Source: JAGQRJ01 sp041402045
GTDB taxonomy: Bacteria; Planctomycetota; J058
Assembly: GCA_041402045.1 (NCBI GenBank)
Contig: JAWKSZ010000021.1
Span: 47,463 to 111,462, forward strand
Length of the DNA stretch: 64,000 nucleotides
Direction of reading: 5' to 3'
The position numbers and the translations under genes were made by a program. The notes beneath the pieces were generated by a model. The model worked only from the letters and a program-made list of their open reading frames with translations. It was not told the origin of the DNA and ran no database searches. Below are positions 50,262-58,250 of the stretch, piece after piece; position 1 is the stretch's first letter; each line of letters starts with the position of its first letter.

Positions 50262-50996
50262 TCAGTCGATGATCACGATCTCCACGCGGCGGTTCTTGGC
50301 CTTGGCGTCCTTCGTGTCGTTCGAGACGAGCGGCATGAAGGGGCCGAAGCCGCCGAAGGAGAGCCGGTCGCTCGAGACGCCGCCCTGCTCCAGGTAGTGG
50401 AGCACGGCCAGGGCGCGCTTGGAGCTGAGCTCCCAGTTGCTCTGGTGCCCCGAGCGCTTGATCGGCGTGTCGTCGGTGTGGCCGTCGATCCGCACGCGCT
50501 TGCTCGAGTAGTTGGACGAGTTCAGCTCGGTCCGCACGCGGTCGAGGATCTCCTTGCCCTTGGTGCTGAGGGTGGCCATGCCCGCGGGGAACATGACCCC
50601 CGACTCGAGGATCAGGCCCTGGGTCACCGGGTTCACCTGGAGGCCCATGAGCTCGATCGGCGGGGCGACCGGGGTCGGGTCCTCGCGGGGCGCCGAGGCG
50701 GCCAGCGAGAGCGCGTTCTTGGACTCGTCGAGCTGCGACTCCAGGCGCTGACGCAGGCGCTCCGACTTCTCGAGGCGCGCGCGGTAGAGGTCGAGCTGCT
50801 TCTCCTGCTCCGAGGCGCGCAGGGTCAGCGACTGCTCGCGGCGCTCCATTTCGCGGAGCTTGTCCTTGTTGTTGTTGACGTAGCTCTCTTGCGCGGCGAA
50901 CCGCTGCTCGAGCTTCTTGTACTCACTCAGGGAGACGCAACCAGCCCCACCACCCGTGAGCAGCGCGGCGAGAGCCAACGTTCCGATCTTCTTCAT
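50262..50996 (-). CDS. OmpA-family peptidoglycan-binding lipoprotein with coiled coil
   Basis: 244 residues. Signal peptide with lipobox (LALAALLTGGGAGC). A coiled coil spans about residues 25-95 (EYKKLEQRFAAQESYVNNNK, DKLREMERREQSL, ARLEKSERLRQRLESQLDES). The C-terminal OmpA domain at about 120-244 has the peptidoglycan-binding signature: RVRIDGHTDDTPIKRSGHQS, NWELSSKRALAVLHYLEQGG, RLSFGGFG, NRRVEIVI. It should anchor the outer membrane to the cell wall, in the manner of MotB/OmpA-like proteins. Transcribed on its own; its upstream gap to 51218 contains the terminator of the next minus-strand gene. Confidence 0.9.
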   Translation of the reverse strand: MKKIGTLALAALLTGGGAGCVSLSEYKKLEQRFAAQESYVNNNKDKLREMERREQSLTLRASEQEKQLDLYRARLEKSERLRQRLESQLDESKNALSLAASAPREDPTPVAPPIELMGLQVNPVTQGLILESGVMFPAGMATLSTKGKEILDRVRTELNSSNYSSKRVRIDGHTDDTPIKRSGHQSNWELSSKRALAVLHYLEQGGVSSDRLSFGGFGPFMPLVSNDTKDAKAKNRRVEIVIID

Positions 50997-51167
50997 GCTT
51001 CGTTCCTCGTTCGTAGGGTGGGTTTACGGGCAGGTGCCGGAGCACCGACACCTGACCTATCGGACCCCTGCCCGAGGAACTGAAGGGGGCTGCTCAGGGA
51101 TTTTCGGGAGCGCTCCGCCCTCCACACTCTCCCCGGGGCGCTTGGGGAGAACCCAACCAACGAAGCA

Positions 51168-51189
51168 GGGCGCGGCTCGCGCCGCGCCC
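51168..51189 (-). terminator. hairpin downstream of the 51219-52151 gene
   Basis: Perfect 9-bp stem GGGCGCGGC / GCCGCGCCC with a 4-nt loop, 30 bases past the stop codon of the minus-strand TraB/GumN-like gene. On the minus strand it is followed by TGCTTCGTTGG, a weak T-rich tract. Confidence 0.55.
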
Positions 51190-51218
51190 TTCCCCGTCTC
51201 TCTTCAGCCGCGAGGGCT

Positions 51219-52151
51219 TTAGAACCAGCGAGCCTTGCCGGTGGTGGTCGGCTGGGGCTGACCCTTGCTCGAGGGAGCGGGGGTCGGGGTCTCGCGGGGG
51301 GTGCCCTCGTGGGTCTCCTCGACGCCCTCACCAATGGTCCAGGCGTTCATCCAGCGCTTGCTGGTCTGGCCCCAGCCCAGCTTGCCGAGGCGCTCGATGA
51401 AGTCGGGCATGTGGGCCGCGCCGTAGAAGATCGCGATCGTGCCCTTCTTCTGCTTCTGGAGCTGGGTGTCGAGCACGTTCATGACCACGGCGTTGCGGTC
51501 CTGCAGGATCACCTTGCCGAACTTGCCCTCCATCATTTGGGCCTGGGCGCCGCCGCCGCCGCCGAGCTGACGGGCGAACTGCATCTTGAGCATGTTCTGC
51601 ATCTTGGGGTTGTTCTTGGTGAGCTGCTTACCGAGCTGCATGAACATCTTCATCATGGGGGCCATGGCCTTCATTTGGCCCTCGTCCATGATCCCGCCCA
51701 GGGGGTTCATGCTCTGGCCGCCGAGGGCCTCCATGAGCTGGTCGGTGTTCATGTCCGCGTGGACCATGTTCCCGCCCTGCTTGTAGTCGATCCCGTCCTT
51801 CTGGAAGGTCAGGCCGAGCATCTCGCCCATGGCGCCCTGCATCTCGCCAATGCTCTTCAGGCTCTCGTCGGGCTCGACCTGCTTCTTGCCCGGGGCCACG
51901 CCCTCGAACAGCACGGTCGTGTAGCCGTCGAGGTCGACCTGCACGCGGTCGAAGTAGGTCTTGTCCGCGATGTGCACGACGCCGTAGAGGACGATCTCGA
52001 CCTCGCTGTCGGGGTGCGAGTAGGTGCTGACCGCGCACTGCAGCGCGGCGTTGTCGCCGGCGCCCTGCTGGAAGCGGACGTGAGCGTTGTCCTGGCCGAA
52101 AGCGGCGCCGGTCAGCAGGATCGCGAGGGTGATCAACGAAAGGCGGTTCAT
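51219..52151 (-). CDS. secreted TraB/GumN-like protein
   Basis: 310 residues from ATG 52151 with a signal peptide (MNRLSLITLAILLTGAAFGQ). The core pattern fits the TraB/GumN (ChaN-related) family: EIVLYGVVHIADKTYFDRVQ, GYTTVLFEGVAPGKK early, and GTIAIFYGAAHMPDFIERLG late, with the GxxH and GAAH histidines and a Glu as candidate catalytic or metal residues. The middle is unusually Met-rich (MDEGQMKAMAPMMKMFMQLG; PKMQNMLKMQF) and carries five consecutive glycines (QLGGGGGAQAQMM). The tail is Pro/Thr-rich. Likely periplasmic. An in-frame extension to 52229 has no signal peptide and was rejected. Confidence 0.78.
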   Translation of the reverse strand: MNRLSLITLAILLTGAAFGQDNAHVRFQQGAGDNAALQCAVSTYSHPDSEVEIVLYGVVHIADKTYFDRVQVDLDGYTTVLFEGVAPGKKQVEPDESLKSIGEMQGAMGEMLGLTFQKDGIDYKQGGNMVHADMNTDQLMEALGGQSMNPLGGIMDEGQMKAMAPMMKMFMQLGKQLTKNNPKMQNMLKMQFARQLGGGGGAQAQMMEGKFGKVILQDRNAVVMNVLDTQLQKQKKGTIAIFYGAAHMPDFIERLGKLGWGQTSKRWMNAWTIGEGVEETHEGTPRETPTPAPSSKGQPQPTTTGKARWF

Positions 52152-52398
52152 GGGTCCTCCGCAGGAAGTGAGTCGTCGGTTCGTGTGCGTGTGGGGTGAG
52201 GTTGGCGCGGGTTGCGCTTGCCAACTCACCCCCTGTTACGGGACGGGCCCGACGCTGTTGGACGAAGAACCATGCGGCATAAGCCATGGAATGCTGGCCA
52301 CTTGAGGGTTCGGCCCCGAAATCCTGCGGGTCGACGATCCCGGATCCTGGGAGGTCCAGAGGCCTCCCTCCCGGCCCGCGAGCCGGCTCCAGCTCCTG

Positions 52399-55230
52399 GT
52401 GTTATGGTTGGGCCAGGCCGCACAGGCAGGCGGTTGGGCGGACGGAGCTTTGCCAAACGCACAGGATTACGCGTTCTCCAGCCTCGCTCAGCAGCGCGGT
52501 GTGCTGAGCCCCGACCACCTGCGCCAGGTCTTGAGGACCCGCCAGGCCGAAGGCTCGAACGAGCCGCTGGCCCAGGACCTCGTCGAGCAAGGCGTTATTC
52601 CCCCACGGGTTGCGGCGTCCCTCCTGCGCGACCTGGCCAAGGGGAGCTTCGGCTGCAGCGACTGCAAGCGGCGCTTCAGCTACGACGAGCTGGCCACGAT
52701 CCCCCGCCCCGGGTGCACCGCGCGCTGTCCGACGCAGCTCGACATCTCCGCGGTGGGGAGCGGGAGCGGCGCGCACCCGCGCTACGCGAACGAGGCCGAG
52801 GCCACCGTCGTCGACCGTCGCAAGGCACAGGGCGGCGGGCCGGCGCTGTGGCGGCAGCTCAGCGGGCTGCCCAGCGGCCCGATCGCGAACACCCACGTCG
52901 ACTCGTCGTGGGAGACCGAAGCGACCCTGATCGAGCGCAAGCCCAAGCGCGAGGAGCGGGTCGACGAGACCGAGCGCCGACAGCCCAGCCGGCGCCGCCC
53001 CGCCACCACCCACGCGGGCGGCCACCCGACCCACGCGGGCGGCCACCCGACCCACGCGGGTGGCCACCCGACCCACGCGGGCGGTCACCCGACCCACGCC
53101 GGCGGTCACCCCACCCACGCCGGGGGCAGCAAGAAGAAGTCGCTCAAGGACTCGGAGGAGACCGTGCGCGACGCCACCGTGCTCCGCCTGCCCTCGGAGG
53201 AGCGGCAGCTCGGGCCCTACGAGCTGATCTCGGAGCTCGGCCGCGGGGCCAACGGCGTGATCTACCTCGCGCAGCGACCGGGGCTCGCGCGACGGTTCGC
53301 GGTCAAGACCCTGCGCCCCGACAGCCCCCAGGACGAGGAGACGATCCGCCGCTTCCAGCTCGAGGCCGCCGCGGCGAGCAAGGTCAACGACCCCGGGATC
53401 GTGAGCGTGTTCGACGTCGGCCAGCACAAGGGGCGCTGGTACTACGCCATGGAGTACTGCCCGGGCCGCACCCTCGAGGAGCGGCTGCAGGGCGGCCCGC
53501 TCTTGATCCGCGAGGCGGTCGAGGTCGTGCGCGCGCTGGCGCGGACCATGCACAACGCCCACCGCCAGGGCGTGATCCACCGCGACCTGAAGCCGGCGAA
53601 CATCATCCTCGAGGAGATCCGCGGGCGACCTCGGGTCACCGACTTCGGCGTCGCCCGCGACCGGACCCTGCTCAGCTCGTGCACCGCCGAGGGGATCGTG
53701 CTCGGCACGCCGAACTACATGGCGCCGGAGCAGCTCCTCGGCAACCACGAGGTCGGCCCTCAGTCCGACGTCTACTCGCTGGGGGTGATCCTCTACGAGT
53801 GCCTGACCGGGCAGCGCCCCTACCGCGCGAACTCGCCGGTCGAGCTCGCGCGGCAGTTCACCGAGAAGCTCCTGCCTCCCTCGCCGAGCGTCATGCGCCC
53901 CGAGCTGCCCAAGCGCCTGGAGGAGGTCTCGCTCAGGGCCCTGGCCCTCGACCCCGGGCAGCGCTACCGCTCCGCCGCCGCCCTGGCCGACGACCTCGAC
54001 GCGTTCCTCGGGGTCAAGAGCGTGTCGCGGGTGGTGACCCAGGGGGCGTGGCGCTGGGTCATGATCGGCCTGGGCCTGGCCCTCGGCGTCGGCTCCAGCC
54101 TGCTCGTGACCCAGCTCGTGACCGGCGGCGGGAGCGAGATCAGCAGCGAGGAGGAGCTGAGCGCCCTGCGCCAGCAGCTCCTGACCTACCGCCCGCGCCC
54201 GAACCTGGGGCAGCTCGACGACGCGCTGTTCCAGCTCAACCACGCCGCGCCCGCTGAGGGCAGCGCCCAGCTCCGCGAGCTGCAGACGCTCTACGAGGAG
54301 CGGCGCGCCCTCGAGGACGCGGTGCGCGTGGCCGAGCAAGCCACCGCCTGGGAGCTCGCCTCCCGCGCGCTGTTCGAGGCCATGCCTCCCCCCGGCAGCG
54401 CGCTCGAGGCCATGCACCGCGTCGAGTCGGCGCGGGTCGCCCTGGCGTGGGGCGTGCCCGCGCGCTCCCGGGAGTGGACGCGGACCGCTGTCCAGGGGAG
54501 CACGGGCCGACTCGAGCACGAGCGCGTGCTGCTCCACGCCCTGGGGCGCTGGCTCGAAGGCGAGCGCGCGCTGGTGGGCTCCGAGCTCGAGGCTCTCGGC
54601 CGCGCCGGCGAGGACCTGCCCTGCAAGGTGGCCAAGGCGCTCTACCTGCTCATGAGCCCGGACATGGCGCGCGAGGCGCACCTGGTCGACCTGACCCTGG
54701 ACCAGGCCGAGGGGCTGGGGGAGCCCGACTACCTCCCGCTGCGCTTCGCGCTCGCCCTCAACCGCGAGCGCAACGCGCGCACCGACGACGTCCTGCAGCT
54801 CACCGCGGGGGAGCCGGTCCACCCCCTGCTCGCGATCGTGCGCGCGCGGCAGACGTGCCTCAGCGCAGGGCTCTCCGAGGAGCAGGGCCTGCGCCTGCGG
54901 GAGGACGTGGCGCGGCGCGCGGCGCCGGGCGTGGCCTACGAGATCGACCTGGCCCTGGCGACGCGCCTCCACAGCTTCGGGCAGAGCGGGCACAAGCTCG
55001 AGCTCCTGGGCAAGCTGGAGGACGCGATCCGCGAGGGGCTCAGCGACGCTCAGCGCGCGCGGGCGGCGGTGTGGGTCGCGCTCTACGTCAACGACGCGCA
55101 GGTGGCCAGCGACCTGTTCAGGCGGGCCAAGGAGCTCAGCGCGCCGGCGGTGCGCTGGGAAGGAGACCAGCTGCGCCGCGACGCCTCCCCGCGCCAGAAC
55201 ACGTTCCAGCGCCTCGACGCCGAGCGCTGA
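52399..55230 (+). CDS. large Ser/Thr protein kinase with THAGGHP repeats and zinc-knuckle region
   Basis: 943 residues from ATG 52399; the start is uncertain because no Shine-Dalgarno is visible and the first ~20 residues look non-conserved. Order: helical module at 25-85 (RGVLSPDHLRQVLRTRQAEG, IPPRVAASLLRDLAKG); a four-cysteine segment at 83-112 (CSDCKRRFSY, PGCTARC), probably zinc-binding; a basic linker; six THAGG repeats at about 203-243; a kinase domain at about 272-535 (GRGANGVIY, FAVKTLR, HRDLKPAN, TDFGVA, GTPNYMAPEQ); a span near 550-572 (WVMIGLGLALGVGSSLLVTQ); and a helical-repeat C-terminus of about 360 residues. Followed 72 bases later by a second large kinase, so probably an operon. 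Confidence 0.9.
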   Translation: MLWLGQAAQAGGWADGALPNAQDYAFSSLAQQRGVLSPDHLRQVLRTRQAEGSNEPLAQDLVEQGVIPPRVAASLLRDLAKGSFGCSDCKRRFSYDELATIPRPGCTARCPTQLDISAVGSGSGAHPRYANEAEATVVDRRKAQGGGPALWRQLSGLPSGPIANTHVDSSWETEATLIERKPKREERVDETERRQPSRRRPATTHAGGHPTHAGGHPTHAGGHPTHAGGHPTHAGGHPTHAGGSKKKSLKDSEETVRDATVLRLPSEERQLGPYELISELGRGANGVIYLAQRPGLARRFAVKTLRPDSPQDEETIRRFQLEAAAASKVNDPGIVSVFDVGQHKGRWYYAMEYCPGRTLEERLQGGPLLIREAVEVVRALARTMHNAHRQGVIHRDLKPANIILEEIRGRPRVTDFGVARDRTLLSSCTAEGIVLGTPNYMAPEQLLGNHEVGPQSDVYSLGVILYECLTGQRPYRANSPVELARQFTEKLLPPSPSVMRPELPKRLEEVSLRALALDPGQRYRSAAALADDLDAFLGVKSVSRVVTQGAWRWVMIGLGLALGVGSSLLVTQLVTGGGSEISSEEELSALRQQLLTYRPRPNLGQLDDALFQLNHAAPAEGSAQLRELQTLYEERRALEDAVRVAEQATAWELASRALFEAMPPPGSALEAMHRVESARVALAWGVPARSREWTRTAVQGSTGRLEHERVLLHALGRWLEGERALVGSELEALGRAGEDLPCKVAKALYLLMSPDMAREAHLVDLTLDQAEGLGEPDYLPLRFALALNRERNARTDDVLQLTAGEPVHPLLAIVRARQTCLSAGLSEEQGLRLREDVARRAAPGVAYEIDLALATRLHSFGQSGHKLELLGKLEDAIREGLSDAQRARAAVWVALYVNDAQVASDLFRRAKELSAPAVRWEGDQLRRDASPRQNTFQRLDAER
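53008..53127 (+). repeat. 21-bp tandem repeat encoding THAGGHP
   Basis: Five 21-bp units encoding Thr-His-Ala-Gly-Gly-His-Pro and a sixth partial unit (THAGG then Ser), with silent third-position variation between units (GGC/GGT, GCG/GCC, CCG/CCC). Inside the 52399 kinase gene, between the zinc-knuckle region and the kinase domain. It gives eleven histidines in 40 residues. Confidence 0.95.
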
Positions 55231-55302
55231 CGACCGGGGTCAGCAAGGGGCGCGTTCCGCGGGCGGTCCCCAGGGGGTAACCTGGCGCCTGCGGAGGGGC
55301 CG

Positions 55303-58203
55303 GTGAGCCTCGAACACCAGGAAGTCGGCGGCTACAAGATCCTGCGCGAGCTCGGGCGCGGGTCCTTCGCCACGGTCTACCTGGCCCTCTCCAAGGGCGG
55401 CAGCCGCCCCGTGGCCCTCAAGCTCCTGCGCTCGGCCAAGGACGAGGAGGTCGTGGCGCGCTTCGACCGCGAAGGCGACCTCGGGCGGCGGCTCAAGCAC
55501 CCCGGGATCGTGCCGGTCCTGGCCCACGGCCGCGACCCGCGCGGGCCGTTCCTCGTGCTCGAGTATCAGGAGGGCGGCTCCCTCGCCGATCGCCTGAGCC
55601 GCAGCGAGCTCGACGTCGACGAGGCGGTCGAGGTCGTGGTCGCGGTGGCGCGGGCGGTCCACGCGGCCCACCTCGAGGGCGTGATCCACCGCGACCTCAA
55701 GCCGGCGAACGTGCTGTTCGACGGCCTGGGCAACCCGCGGGTCAGCGACTTCGGCCTCGCCCACGACGCCGAGGCCCTCGAGACCATGACCCGCACCGGG
55801 GACGTGCTGGGGACGCCGTTCTACATGAGCCCCGAGCAGATCTCGGGGGCGGGCCCCATGGACGAGCAGACCGACGTCTACTCGCTGGGGGTGATCCTCT
55901 ACGAGTGCTTGACCGGGCGCCGGCCCTACACCGCCGAGCTCCTGGGGGAGCTCGTGCGCCAGGTGCTCGCCGGGAGCCCCGCGCCGCTGGGCGCAGGGAT
56001 CCCCCCCGCGGTGCGCCGCGTGTGCCGGCAGGCCATGTCCGCCGATCGCGACGAGCGCTTCGCCAGCGCAGAGGACTTCGCCGACGCCCTCGAGCTCGCG
56101 GTGCTCCCGCCGCCGCCGCCGCCGAACCGGCTCCTGCGCGCGGCGGGGCTCCTGGCCCTGGGGGGGCTGGCCCTGGGAGGCGTGAAGCTCTACGCCGCGC
56201 GTCAGGGCGAGCTGCCCGCCGCGAGCCCGGAGGCGACCCCGGTCCCCGCCTCCTGGGCGCGGATCCAGACCCTGGCCCAGGGGGACCACGCCCTGGAGGA
56301 CGTGGTCGCCGAGCTGCGCGCGGTGGTCGAGCGGGCGGAGCGTCCCCTGGCCGAGCGCACCAACCGCGCCCTCGTCGCGCTGCTGTGGCGGCGCGGCTGC
56401 CTGGAGGAGGCCGAGGCTCAGGCCGAGGTCACCGACCCCGACCTGGCGCGCTTCCTGGGGGCGACCCGCGCCGTCTTGCGCGGGAACCAGCGCCGGGCCG
56501 AGGAGGTGCTGACCAGCCTGCAGCTCGGAGAAGGCCCGCTGGCGCGGTTGGCGTCCGTGGTCCGCAGCCGGCTCGCCGGCGACTACGACGCCGCGATCCG
56601 CGCCAGCATGCGCCTGGAAGAGGGGGAGGACCGCTACCTGCACAGCTACGTCGTGGCGGAGCGGGCGCGGATCGAGCAGATCCGGGGTCAGGTCGACGCG
56701 GCCCAGGCCTTGCTCCTGGGGGAGCTCGAGCGCGACCCGCGGGACATGTGGCTGCGCTACGCCGAGGCGACGCTGCTCCTCACCCAGGGCGACCTGAGCG
56801 GCGGGCTGCGCGAGCTCGAGCAGATCCTCCAGATCGCGGCGCCGCGGGAGCCCATGTTCGTGCTCGAGCTCCGCGCGCAGCTCCGGCTGAACATGGGGGA
56901 CGAGCGCGGGGCTCGCGAGGACGTGGACCGCGTCCTCGCGCAGGACTCCGACCGCTGGCGCGCGCTGTTCTTCCGCGGGCACCTCGCCGCGCTCAGCCAG
57001 AACCTGCACGAGGCCCGGGACTTCTTCCGCCGCGCGATCTCCGCCTCGGGGGACAGCGATCAGTTCCTGGGGCTGGCCCTCGACCTCCCCGAGGAGGCCG
57101 GGGTCGCGGCGCTGGAGGCCGCGCAGCTCACGCACAAGATCCCGCTCCTGCGCCGTCAAGCCTCGATCCAGCGGCGCGCCGCCGCGGTCGGGGAGGAGGC
57201 AGCGTTCGTGCTCGGGCTCGGGGGCGCGCTCAGCGGCGCGAACGCCGACGCGGTGCTCCGGTTCTACGACCAGGCCCGGGCCGCCGGAGCCAACGACGCG
57301 GCGCTGGCCTGGGAGGAGGCGCTGTTCGTCGTCGGTCGGGACGAGTTCGATCGGATCGGGGCGGCCTTCGAGCGCCTCGAGCGCAGCGGGTTCGACCCCG
57401 ATCGCGTGCTCCTCCTGCGCGGCTGGGCGGCCAGCCGCCGCAGCCGCATGGACGAGTACGTCGCCGCGCTCGAGACCGTGGCCAGCGAGGGGCGGGGGGT
57501 GGCGCGCTCGATCGCGTTCTCCGAGCTGGCCTCGTTTCAGGAGGACCGAGCCGCGGCCTTGCGCCACGCCGAGCGCGCGCTGGAGGAGGCGCCCGACGAC
57601 CCGCTGGCGTGGTCGTCGCTGCTCAAGGCCTCGGCCAAGGACGAGGACCCCAAGAGCTTCGAGGCGCCCCTGCGCGAGTGCCTGGCCCGCTTCGGCGCGA
57701 GCTGGCTGACCTTCCTGGAGCTCGACGCCCAGGTGCGGTTCTTCGAGCGGCTGCAAGACGACTCGCGGGAGACCCAGCGCCTGGCGAGCGAAGCGCTGCG
57801 CCAGGAGGTCGAAGGGCTCGCGCAGCTCTCGCCCCAGAGCCCGCGCATGCTGCTCCAGGGGGTCGACATGCTGCTCTTGCGCCCCAGCTCCTCGCGACGC
57901 GAGATCGCCTTGCACTGGCTGGACGTCGCGGAGAAGCGCGTGTTCCCGCACCAGCGGCACGAGATCCTGCTGACCCGGGGCTGGATCGAGCTCTCGCGCC
58001 CCAAGGACGAGCTCGACCTCGAGCGGGTGCTGAGCTGCTGGCGCAAGGCCCAGGAGGTCGAGCCCAAGAGTCAGCTCAAGGCCGCGTGGTACCAGCTGTT
58101 CGTGATCCGCTTCGGCGAAGCGCCCCTCGCCGAGTTCGGCGAGGGCTTCCTCCCCGAGGATCGCGAGCTGCCGCCCCAGCCCCCCCAGGGCGGCGGGCGC
58201 TAG
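55303..58203 (+). CDS. large Ser/Thr protein kinase with TPR-like C-terminal region
   Basis: 966 residues from GTG 55303 after GGAGGGG. The kinase domain covers about 10-270 (GRGSFATVY, VALKLLR, HRDLKPAN, SDFGLA, GTPFYMSPEQI). A PPPPPPN hinge and a span (LLRAAGLLALGGLALGGVKL) lie near 272-296. The C-terminal ~660 residues are helical repeats, many TPR-like (QAEVTDPDLARFLGATRAVL, LLLGELERDPRDMWLRYAEA, HAERALEEAPDDPLAWSSLL). Kinase inside, repeats outside. Second gene after the 52399 kinase on the same strand; the DFG and activation loop differ enough to place it outside the 20-39 kb array. A hairpin terminator separates it from the convergent secreted protein gene. Confidence 0.92.
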   Translation: MSLEHQEVGGYKILRELGRGSFATVYLALSKGGSRPVALKLLRSAKDEEVVARFDREGDLGRRLKHPGIVPVLAHGRDPRGPFLVLEYQEGGSLADRLSRSELDVDEAVEVVVAVARAVHAAHLEGVIHRDLKPANVLFDGLGNPRVSDFGLAHDAEALETMTRTGDVLGTPFYMSPEQISGAGPMDEQTDVYSLGVILYECLTGRRPYTAELLGELVRQVLAGSPAPLGAGIPPAVRRVCRQAMSADRDERFASAEDFADALELAVLPPPPPPNRLLRAAGLLALGGLALGGVKLYAARQGELPAASPEATPVPASWARIQTLAQGDHALEDVVAELRAVVERAERPLAERTNRALVALLWRRGCLEEAEAQAEVTDPDLARFLGATRAVLRGNQRRAEEVLTSLQLGEGPLARLASVVRSRLAGDYDAAIRASMRLEEGEDRYLHSYVVAERARIEQIRGQVDAAQALLLGELERDPRDMWLRYAEATLLLTQGDLSGGLRELEQILQIAAPREPMFVLELRAQLRLNMGDERGAREDVDRVLAQDSDRWRALFFRGHLAALSQNLHEARDFFRRAISASGDSDQFLGLALDLPEEAGVAALEAAQLTHKIPLLRRQASIQRRAAAVGEEAAFVLGLGGALSGANADAVLRFYDQARAAGANDAALAWEEALFVVGRDEFDRIGAAFERLERSGFDPDRVLLLRGWAASRRSRMDEYVAALETVASEGRGVARSIAFSELASFQEDRAAALRHAERALEEAPDDPLAWSSLLKASAKDEDPKSFEAPLRECLARFGASWLTFLELDAQVRFFERLQDDSRETQRLASEALRQEVEGLAQLSPQSPRMLLQGVDMLLLRPSSSRREIALHWLDVAEKRVFPHQRHEILLTRGWIELSRPKDELDLERVLSCWRKAQEVEPKSQLKAAWYQLFVIRFGEAPLAEFGEGFLPEDRELPPQPPQGGGR

Positions 58204-58210
58204 CAGGCGA

Positions 58211-58245
58211 TCCCTCGCCGAGGCCGACTCGACCCCGGCGAGGGA
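58211..58245. terminator. bidirectional hairpin terminator
   Basis: Perfect 10-bp stem TCCCTCGCCG (58211-58220) with CGGCGAGGGA (58236-58245) and a 15-nt loop, between the convergent stops of the 55303 kinase and the 58251 secreted protein. No T-run. Confidence 0.6.
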
Positions 58246-58250
58246 GCGGC

